From: UBA6345 sp045577635
GTDB lineage: Bacteria; Bacillota; Clostridia; Christensenellales; UBA1242
Reading direction: 5' to 3'
Assembly (NCBI GenBank): GCA_045577635.1
Contig: JAZNIS010000039.1
Location: 1-5,142 of the forward strand
DNA: 5,142 nt
Shown piece after piece: positions 1 to 5,142 of the stretch (its first letter is position 1; the number at the start of each line of letters is the position of its first letter). The position numbers and the translations under genes were made by a program. The notes beneath the pieces were generated by a model. It searched no databases and had not been told where the DNA came from. It saw nothing but the letters and a program-made list of their open reading frames with translations.

Positions 1-374
1 CACATGTCAGCTGCTAAAATATGGCCATTTGCTGCTGAAATTTGACGAAGAGCACTTACCATAAATTCTCTAGAAATAATGATAATTGAAGCAATTACAC
101 CATATGGTGCTGGAATTGTTCCATCAGCTGTAACTAAAATAAGTGCAGCAATAACAATTAATTTGTCAGCAATAGAATCAAGAAATTTTCCTAAATCAGT
201 AACTAAATTGCATCTTCTAGCAATTTGACCATCAACAAAATCGGTTAATGCAGCAATTGTAAAAATGATTGCGGCAATTAAATAGTTTCCTGGAATAAAT
301 GTTGCTAAATAGAAAAATGCAAATACAGGAAGTAGCAAAATTCTTGCAACTGAAATTTTATTTGGTAAATTCAT
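1..374 (-). CDS. pgsA: CDP-diacylglycerol--glycerol-3-phosphate 3-phosphatidyltransferase, N-terminal part
   Basis: This membrane enzyme makes phosphatidylglycerophosphate from CDP-diacylglycerol and glycerol-3-phosphate, the committed step to phosphatidylglycerol and cardiolipin. Only the first 124 residues are present; the gene continues past the left edge. The CDP-alcohol phosphotransferase signature is complete: D45, D48-G49, A52-R53, then G62, D66 and D70 with exact family spacing (D-x2-D-G-x2-A-R-x8-G-x3-D-x3-D). The Asp residues bind the catalytic metal ions. Hydrophobic stretches at about 8-28, 31-44, 72-83 and 91-101 fit membrane helices, and the segment SREFMVSALRQ near 101-111 is typical of PgsA. 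The start is ATG at 374-372, with GGAAGGAG six bases upstream, and it overlaps the end of rimO by 17 bases in another frame, which suggests translational coupling. Placement after ftsK and rimO matches the common Firmicutes order. Other CDP-alcohol transferases share the signature, but this start-region sequence and context favour PgsA. Confidence 0.95.
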   Translation of the reverse strand, partial: MNLPNKISVARILLLPVFAFFYLATFIPGNYLIAAIIFTIAALTDFVDGQIARRCNLVTDLGKFLDSIADKLIVIAALILVTADGTIPAPYGVIASIIIISREFMVSALRQISAANGHILAADM

Positions 375-1710
375 ATAATTCTCCTTCCAAGTCATAACCT
401 GAAACTTGTGTTATTTTAATTTTAACAATATCGCCTATTTTAATTTTTCTAATATTGTTATTGTTTTTTTGAATAAAAATTACCGGGTCAACTTCGGGAG
501 CACTTAAATAACTCCTACCAACAAAGTAATTATCTTCTTCTTCGTCAATTATAACATCTAAAACAGAATTTACAAAACTGTTATTGTTATATTCTACCAC
601 TTTTTGTTGAGTTAGATATGCTTTTTTAACTCTGGCTTTTTTTGTGTTAGCATTTACCTGATTAGTAAATTTATATGCTAAAGTGCCTTCTTCCCTAGAA
701 TAAGCAAAAAAACCAACATTAGTTAATTTTTCTTCTTCTAAAAAGTTTAAAACTTCATTGAATTCCTTATTTGTTTCTCCTGGAAAACCTAAAATAAATG
801 TTGACCTAATTGCAATTTCAGGAATCTCTTTTTTAAGATTATGTATTACTTCTAAAATCTTGTTTTTATCAGTTCTACGATTCATTTGTTTTAATATGCT
901 TGAATTTATGTGTTGAACAGGCAAATCAACATATTTAACAACTTTATTGTTTGTTTTTATTTCGGAAATTAATTCATTAGTAACAAGTTCTGGATAGCAA
1001 TATAATATTCTAATCCATTTAATTTCTTCAATTTTACTTAACTCTCTAATTAATTTTGTTAAAGCATATTCTCCATATAAATCGTAACCATATTTTGTAA
1101 CATCTTGACCAACCAAAATTAATTCTTTAACACCTAATTTAGCTAAATTTTTTGCTTCGTTTACCAAAAGTTCTATTGGTGTTGAGAAAAATCTACCTCT
1201 AATAAATGGAATTGTGCAGTATGAACAAAAATTGTTGCAACCTTCCGAAATTTTTAAATAAGCATAGTGGTTGGGAGTTGTTAAAACTCTACCTAAATTG
1301 CAATTATAAACTGTTTTTTCATAAGGAACATTATAACAATTGTAAATAGTTTTAACAATGTTAGTGTTATCTGCAATTTTAACAAAACAATCTACTTCTG
1401 GTAAACTTGTTTCTAGGTCGGAATAATTCATTTGATTTAAACAACCTGTAACAATAATTTTTTCGCAATTAACTTCCTTTAAATTTGCAGTTGATAAAAT
1501 TGTTTCAATGCTTTCCTTTCTGGCAGATTCAATGAAGGAACAGGTGTTAATTATAATAACATTAGCATCTTCAAGATTTTGAGTGATTTTAAAACCAGCA
1601 AATTTTATTGTTGCCATAATGTTTTCTAAATCAACCCTGTTCTTATCACAACCTAACGAAATGAAGGCAATTTTTTTATTTAAAATATTATCTTTTGTTG
1701 TTTTTGGCAT
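358..1710 (-). CDS. rimO: Ribosomal protein uS12 methylthiotransferase RimO (radical SAM)
   Basis: RimO adds a methylthio group to the beta-carbon of a conserved Asp of ribosomal protein uS12, using two [4Fe-4S] clusters and S-adenosylmethionine in the cytoplasm. The 450 residues match the family's usual length. The N-terminal methylthiotransferase domain (about 13-110) holds the three cluster cysteines C21 (in SLGCDKNRVDLE), C57 (INTCSF) and C90 (VTGC). The radical SAM domain (about 150-340) holds the cluster motif C158-x3-C162-x2-C165, followed by GQDVTKYG at 201-208, DLPVQH at 262-267 and GFPGET at 308-313. The C-terminal TRAM domain (about 382-448) carries GRSYLSAPEVD at 398-408. The SLGCxKNxVD and APEVD signatures separate RimO from the tRNA enzymes MiaB and MtaB. 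The ATG start shares one base with the ftsK stop (TAATG), and its ribosome binding site lies within ftsK, so translation is probably coupled. The stop is TAA, 17 bases into pgsA. Confidence 0.96.
   Translation of the reverse strand: MPKTTKDNILNKKIAFISLGCDKNRVDLENIMATIKFAGFKITQNLEDANVIIINTCSFIESARKESIETILSTANLKEVNCEKIIVTGCLNQMNYSDLETSLPEVDCFVKIADNTNIVKTIYNCYNVPYEKTVYNCNLGRVLTTPNHYAYLKISEGCNNFCSYCTIPFIRGRFFSTPIELLVNEAKNLAKLGVKELILVGQDVTKYGYDLYGEYALTKLIRELSKIEEIKWIRILYCYPELVTNELISEIKTNNKVVKYVDLPVQHINSSILKQMNRRTDKNKILEVIHNLKKEIPEIAIRSTFILGFPGETNKEFNEVLNFLEEEKLTNVGFFAYSREEGTLAYKFTNQVNANTKKARVKKAYLTQQKVVEYNNNSFVNSVLDVIIDEEEDNYFVGRSYLSAPEVDPVIFIQKNNNNIRKIKIGDIVKIKITQVSGYDLEGELYEFTK
381..388 (-). promoter_or_regulatory. 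Ribosome binding site of pgsA
   Basis: GGAAGGAG on the minus strand lies six bases before the pgsA ATG (374-372). It sits inside the last codons of rimO and decides the pgsA start, so the 17-base overlap with rimO is likely real rather than a mis-called start. Confidence 0.85.
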
Positions 1711-4619
1711 TATAAATCTTCTCCAAATCGTTCTTCAAATTCTTGTTGAGTAATATAAATTGGTCGCATTTTTTTACTATCTTGTGGTCCAATAAATGCA
1801 GCTTGTTCCATTTGGTCTACAATTTTACCAGCTCTTGGGAAACCAATGCCAAAATGTCGTTGCAATTTAGAAACACTAATATTTCCAGATTTAATTGCGA
1901 TTCGGCATGCTTCTTTTAATAACGGATCAAATTGTTGATGTGCAATTGGACCTTCTACATTAAATCCACCTTGTTGTTTGTTAAACATAGCATCTTCAAT
2001 TTCTTTATCAAATTCACATTCGTTGTTTTCTTTAACATATTCAACAACTGCTGCAATTTCCTTACTTGAAACAAATGCTCCTTGAATTCTATCTAATGTT
2101 GATGAACTTGGTGAAGAATAAAGCATATCACCTTTACCAAGTAGGTTTTCAGCACCACCTTGGTCTAAAATTGTTTTACTATCGGCAAACGATGTTACTG
2201 CAAAAGCAATTCTGGTATTTAAGTTGTTTTTAATTCTACCCGGAATTGTATCTACTGATGGTCTTTGAGTTGCTAAAACTAAATGGATACCAGCAGCACG
2301 AGCTTTTTGAGTTAATTTAATTATTTTTTCTTCTAAATCTTTTTTATTATTTAAAATTAAATCACCAAACTCGTCTAAAATAACTAAAATTGATGGTAGT
2401 TTTGGGTTTAGTTCGGAAATAACTTCTTCGGTGTTATTATACTCTTCTAAATCTTTAACTCTGGCTTGTGCAAATAATGTAAACCTTCTTTCCATTTCGC
2501 CTACTAACCAATCAACAGCCATAACAGCTTTTTCATTATCGGTAATAGCATTAGGAATTAATAAGTGTGGTAAGCCGTTATATAATGAAAATTCAACTTG
2601 TTTTGGGTCAACAAGTAAAATTTTTAAATCTTGTGGTGAAGCTTTGTAAATTAAACTAATAAGTAAAGAATTTAAGCAGACAGATTTACCACTACCTGTT
2701 GAACCTGCAACTAATAAGTGTGGCATTTTATCAACTCTTGCTACCCTACATTCACCAATAATATCTTTACCAAGGGCAAATGTTACAGGACTTTTATTTC
2801 CTTGAAAGTTATAAGATTCTAAAACTTCCCTTAAACCAACCATGGCAATTGATTCGTTTGGAACTTCAACACCAAAAGCATTTTTGCCTGGAATAGGTAT
2901 TTCAGTTCTAATTTCACCTGGAGCTTCAATTGACATTGAAATATCGTCAACATGATTTACTACTTTTTTAACAGACACACCTGGTTGCATTTGAAGTTCA
3001 TATCTAGTAATGGCTGGACCTTTAACAATAGAAATTACTTTTGCTGGTACATTAAAGCTTTCAAGTGTTTGTTCAAGTCGTTTAGCTTTGTCGGTTTCAA
3101 CTTCGGTAATATTAGAACTTGAAGATTCGTAACTTTTTAATAAATCAATTGGTGGTTTATTATATTTAGGTGGTTTACGATAAAGTTTCTTTTTAGGTTT
3201 TTCTTTTTCTTCAACTTCTGCAAATTTAACTTGTTTATATTTAACAGGTTCGGTTTCAATAGTGTTTTGATTGTTTGCAAAATTGCTTTCAAATTGTTGA
3301 TTATTATCAATTTGTTCATCATTATCAATTTGGTTAAATAAATTGCCTTGCTGTGGTCTAAACCCGTTTTGATGGTTATTACCAAACTGATTATTGTTTT
3401 TGTTTTGATTAAAGTTATTATTTCTGTTTTGGTTAAACTGATTATTTTGCCTATTGTTATTAAATTGATTGTTATTGTTTGGCTTATATGTGTTTTGATA
3501 GTTTCTTTGAGTAACCCTGTCATCATATAAATCATTCATAACATCATAATCATTAACATGTTGTTGTTGAGGATTTAAGTTTAAATTATTATTAATGTTA
3601 TTATCTTTTGTTTCCTTTTCAGGACCTTGATAATAAGCACCCATAATATCTTTAAGATATTTTATATTTTCTTTATCGTTTTCAGATAATTTTTTGTCGG
3701 GTTTAACATTTATTTCTGGTGTAGAATGTAAAAATTTTTGTGGTTTATTACTTGTTTTAGCACCATATTTTTTATCAAAATCATCAAACTTATTGCCAAA
3801 AGTTGGTTCTAATTCGCTAATATATCCCCTTTCATTGTTTGATTCATAATTAGATGTTTGTTTTTCATTTGTTAAACCTAAAATATTTTTAGCTTTAATT
3901 TTATCTTCTTCGTTTGAATCTAAAATAACTTGTGATCTATTAGGGGTATCATATGCTTCGTCATCAGGAATTATTAAATCGTCAATAGAATCGGATGTTA
4001 TATTTTGAGCATATTCTCCATTGTCTTCTAATATCTCTTCTTCACTATCTTCTTCATATTCCATTTGAGGTTTTGAATATTCATTTTTATTTACTTTGAT
4101 TTTAGAGTTTGAATAATTTACAAATCTAACAAGTAGCACTGCCGATAAAATAATTAAAGCAATTGATAACATAATATAGGTTGCAACTAAATGAGTGCAT
4201 AAAAAATTTATAGGATATAAAACAATTGCTGTAAGTGCACCACCAGCAGTTAATTTGTTAATATAGCAAGCAGAAATATATTCTCCATAACCTAAATTTA
4301 AAAATTGAGAAGATGATGCCAATTGTAAAATAAGCATAATTACTAAAAACCAAAATGCAAGTAAAATAATGTTACTTGTTTCTAGTTTAACTCTTACATT
4401 TTTTATAAGCATAATTCCTACTACAATTACAGAAATAAAAATAGCATAGGAAAACAAACCAAAAGAACCTAACAAAATTGAATTAATAAATTTTGCCAAA
4501 TTAAAAAGTAAGTTAATTAAAAAAACACTAGCAACACAAATTAATGCGATGCCTATTTTAGAGTTTAAGTTTTGTTGTTTTTGATTTTTAATGTTGTTAT
4601 GATTTGAATAAACCGGCAA
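1710..4619 (-). CDS. ftsK: DNA translocase FtsK/SpoIIIE family
   Basis: This septum-anchored ATPase pumps double-stranded DNA during chromosome segregation (FtsK) or into the forespore (SpoIIIE); the sequence alone does not say which. Residues 1-168 hold membrane segments at about 22-44, 48-72, 83-101 and 146-167, with a weaker one at 124-143. A long linker (about 170-505) begins acidic (185-222) and becomes Asn/Gln-rich (338-455). The motor alpha domain (about 510-600) contains KGPAITRYE and PIPGKNAFGVEVPN. The RecA-like beta domain has Walker A GSTGSGKS at 639-646, Walker B ending in D749-E750, and ATQRPSVD at 783-790. A gamma winged helix follows (about 897-957) with altered DNA-reading positions. 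At 969 residues it is longer than SpoIIIE (about 790) because of the linker. The start is TTG with a consensus ribosome binding site eight bases upstream; the next in-frame Met (residue 70) would delete the first membrane segment and most of the second. It is the first gene of the operon with rimO and pgsA. Confidence 0.96.
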   Translation of the reverse strand: MPVYSNHNNIKNQKQQNLNSKIGIALICVASVFLINLLFNLAKFINSILLGSFGLFSYAIFISVIVVGIMLIKNVRVKLETSNIILLAFWFLVIMLILQLASSSQFLNLGYGEYISACYINKLTAGGALTAIVLYPINFLCTHLVATYIMLSIALIILSAVLLVRFVNYSNSKIKVNKNEYSKPQMEYEEDSEEEILEDNGEYAQNITSDSIDDLIIPDDEAYDTPNRSQVILDSNEEDKIKAKNILGLTNEKQTSNYESNNERGYISELEPTFGNKFDDFDKKYGAKTSNKPQKFLHSTPEINVKPDKKLSENDKENIKYLKDIMGAYYQGPEKETKDNNINNNLNLNPQQQHVNDYDVMNDLYDDRVTQRNYQNTYKPNNNNQFNNNRQNNQFNQNRNNNFNQNKNNNQFGNNHQNGFRPQQGNLFNQIDNDEQIDNNQQFESNFANNQNTIETEPVKYKQVKFAEVEEKEKPKKKLYRKPPKYNKPPIDLLKSYESSSSNITEVETDKAKRLEQTLESFNVPAKVISIVKGPAITRYELQMQPGVSVKKVVNHVDDISMSIEAPGEIRTEIPIPGKNAFGVEVPNESIAMVGLREVLESYNFQGNKSPVTFALGKDIIGECRVARVDKMPHLLVAGSTGSGKSVCLNSLLISLIYKASPQDLKILLVDPKQVEFSLYNGLPHLLIPNAITDNEKAVMAVDWLVGEMERRFTLFAQARVKDLEEYNNTEEVISELNPKLPSILVILDEFGDLILNNKKDLEEKIIKLTQKARAAGIHLVLATQRPSVDTIPGRIKNNLNTRIAFAVTSFADSKTILDQGGAENLLGKGDMLYSSPSSSTLDRIQGAFVSSKEIAAVVEYVKENNECEFDKEIEDAMFNKQQGGFNVEGPIAHQQFDPLLKEACRIAIKSGNISVSKLQRHFGIGFPRAGKIVDQMEQAAFIGPQDSKKMRPIYITQQEFEERFGEDL
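1718..1724 (-). promoter_or_regulatory. Ribosome binding site of rimO, inside ftsK
   Basis: GGAGAAG on the minus strand lies seven bases before the rimO ATG (ten bases counted from GGAG). It is embedded in the last codons of ftsK. Together with the TAATG stop/start overlap it suggests re-initiation by ribosomes finishing ftsK. Confidence 0.75.
3330..3479 (-). repeat. Diverged 24-27 bp tandem repeat coding the Asn/Gln-rich FtsK linker
   Basis: FtsK residues 381-430 form a degenerate repeat with a Phe every 8 or 9 residues: F386, F395, F403, F412, F420 and F428. The first four are followed four residues later by R390, R399, K407 and H416, with Asn/Gln filling the rest (22 Asn and 7 Gln in residues 381-420). 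A consensus unit is F-N-x-N-R/K-N-N-N-Q. The DNA copies mix synonymous codons (AAT/AAC, CAA/CAG, AGA/AGG), so the repeat is clearer in protein than in DNA. I infer either an old repeat expansion or selection on protein composition. FtsK linkers in general are low-complexity and poorly conserved, often rich in Pro and Gln. Confidence 0.7.
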
Positions 4620-4626
4620 AACAAAT

Positions 4627-4633
4627 TCCTCCT
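4627..4633 (-). promoter_or_regulatory. Consensus ribosome binding site of ftsK
   Basis: AGGAGGA on the minus strand, with eight bases between its last G of AGGAGG and the TTG codon at 4619-4617. It is the strongest ribosome binding site in the window and is the main evidence for the TTG start. Confidence 0.9.
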
Positions 4634-4661
4634 ATATTACATATTTCCAAATATCATATTA

Positions 4662-4690
4662 AGTATAACATAAACCATTTTTTTTATAAA
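4662..4690 (-). promoter_or_regulatory. Sigma-A-type promoter of the ftsK-rimO-pgsA operon
   Basis: On the minus strand an extended -10 element, TG-T-TATACT (hexamer at 4667-4662, five of six matches to TATAAT), lies 17 bases from a weaker -35 candidate TTTATA at 4690-4685 (four of six matches to TTGACA). Transcription would begin near 4655, giving a leader of about 35 bases with the ftsK ribosome binding site. The position after an upstream terminator fits an operon promoter. In DNA this AT-rich, -10-like strings arise by chance, but the TG extension and exact spacing add weight. Confidence 0.65.
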
Positions 4691-4721
4691 TTAAAAAATG
4701 CCCTAATTTTAAGCAATAAAT

Positions 4722-4749
4722 AAAAAAGATGTAAATAAATTTACATCTT
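4722..4749 (-). terminator. Intrinsic terminator of the deacetylase gene
   Basis: On the minus strand a perfect 10-bp inverted repeat, AAGATGTAAA at 4749-4740 and TTTACATCTT at 4735-4726, encloses a 4-base loop and runs into six T residues (4727-4722). The stem is AT-rich, as expected in this genome. Its 5' arm overlaps the TAA stop of the deacetylase gene (4750-4748). It separates that gene's transcript from the ftsK operon. The other strand lacks a proper T tract after the stem, so it looks one-directional. Confidence 0.85.
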
Positions 4750-5142
4750 AATTTAAAGTGTTTGAAACTGTTGAAACCTGTAAGCCATTATTTAAAAAAT
4801 AATTTAAAATTTTGGGTAGTGCTTTTAAAGTGTGCGAAGTTGGATGCATTAAAATTAAATCACCACCACTAACCGACTTTGTTGCCCTTGTAAAAACCAA
4901 TTCGTCATCTTTATCTCGCCAATCAATTGTATCTTTACTCCACATAATTGTTTTATAGTTTAAATCAGTTGCAACCTGCAAGGTTGTTTTATTAAAATCA
5001 CCACTTGGTGGTGCAAATAAATTCATATCATAACCCGTTATTTTTTTTACAACAGCATGACAAACTGAAAGTTCATCTTTATTTTGATTGTAACTTAATT
5101 TACTATGTTCCTTATGAAAATAACCATGATTACCTAATTCAT
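4748..5142 (-). CDS. Polysaccharide deacetylase (NodB-like, YlxY-like), C-terminal part
   Basis: The last 130 residues of a carbohydrate esterase family 4 (NodB-fold) protein; the start and the first catalytic Asp motif lie beyond the right edge. The frame stays open to the edge, so a Met at 5026 is internal, not the start. Visible motifs, counted from the edge, are GNHGYFH at 3-9 (the metal-binding H-x3-H), FAPPSG at 42-47 in the place of the usual R-x-P-x-G, the stretch TIMWSKDTIDWRDK at 64-77, and LMHPT at 97-101 with the late catalytic His. FAPPSG, TIDW and MHPT recall the Bacillus YlxY group. Such enzymes remove acetyl groups from cell-envelope polysaccharides such as peptidoglycan; the substrate here is unknown, and the missing Arg leaves activity open. 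YlxY lies upstream of spoIIIE in Bacillus, which agrees with the position here. It ends in TAA within its own terminator. Confidence 0.88.
   Translation of the reverse strand, partial: ELGNHGYFHKEHSKLSYNQNKDELSVCHAVVKKITGYDMNLFAPPSGDFNKTTLQVATDLNYKTIMWSKDTIDWRDKDDELVFTRATKSVSGGDLILMHPTSHTLKALPKILNYFLNNGLQVSTVSNTLN

Noticed and set aside
2431..2649. Plus-strand open frame of 72 codons opposite the ftsK motor domain
   Set aside because: It lies antisense to the highly conserved motor domain, has no recognisable motif, and is explained by the coding constraint of ftsK.
3348..3530. Plus-strand open frame of 60 codons opposite the ftsK linker
   Set aside because: It is the antisense of Asn/Gln codons, which yields Val/Ile/Leu-rich strings that mimic a membrane peptide. 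I see no convincing independent gene.
3137..3535. Open frame of 132 codons on the minus strand inside ftsK
   Set aside because: It is a shifted reading of the Asn-rich ftsK linker, so its Ile/Thr/Lys/Leu-rich protein is what AAT/AAC repeats give out of frame. No domain is seen, and the ftsK frame fully explains the region.
4748..5026. A 92-residue protein starting at the Met at 5026
   Set aside because: The same frame is open to the window edge and contains the deacetylase GNHGYFH motif upstream of that Met, so this is the C-terminal part of a larger protein.
1..5142. Mycoplasma-type code (TGA read as Trp), suggested by the low GC and Asn/Lys-rich proteins
   Set aside because: Trp residues in RimO (W232), FtsK and the deacetylase come from TGG, and the frames are free of TGA.
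1..5142. Mobile element, CRISPR array, toxin-antitoxin or defence system
   Set aside because: No transposase, integrase, spaced identical repeats or small gene pair is visible; the window is filled by conserved housekeeping genes with only a 128-base intergenic gap.

Overview
The window is AT-rich bacterial DNA with every supportable gene on the minus strand. It reads as a conserved housekeeping block of a low-GC Gram-positive bacterium (Bacillota; an uncultured Clostridia- or Bacilli-like lineage is my inference). The grounds are strong AGGAGG-type ribosome binding sites, an A/T-biased codon choice rich in Asn, Lys and Ile, and a gene order resembling the ylxY ... spoIIIE ... pgsA region of Firmicutes. 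All three visible stop codons are TAA and Trp is read from TGG, so the standard bacterial code applies and not the Mycoplasma code.

Layout in the direction of transcription (right to left). (1) 5142-4748: the C-terminal 130 residues of a YlxY-like polysaccharide deacetylase, cut by the window edge. It ends in a strong intrinsic terminator (4722-4749) whose stem overlaps the stop codon. (2) 4620-4721: an intergenic gap with a good sigma-A-type promoter (extended -10) and a consensus ribosome binding site. (3) 4619-1710: a full-length FtsK/SpoIIIE DNA translocase of 969 residues that starts at TTG. It has membrane segments, a long acidic and then Asn/Gln-rich linker, a RecA-like motor and a C-terminal winged helix. 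(4) 1710-358: RimO, the methylthiotransferase of ribosomal protein uS12, whose start codon shares one base with the ftsK stop. (5) 374-1: the N-terminal 124 residues of PgsA, overlapping rimO by 17 bases and running off the left edge.

ftsK, rimO and pgsA look like one translationally coupled operon driven by the promoter at about 4662-4690. Their jobs differ (chromosome segregation at the septum, ribosome modification, phospholipid synthesis), so this is a conserved growth operon rather than a single pathway.

I see no mobile element, CRISPR array, RNA gene or unknown multi-gene system. The most interesting details lie inside FtsK. One is a diverged tandem repeat in the linker with a Phe every 8-9 residues and a basic residue or His at a fixed distance after it. 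The other is a set of substitutions at the DNA-reading positions of the gamma winged helix. The deacetylase also lacks the usual Arg of its motif 3.
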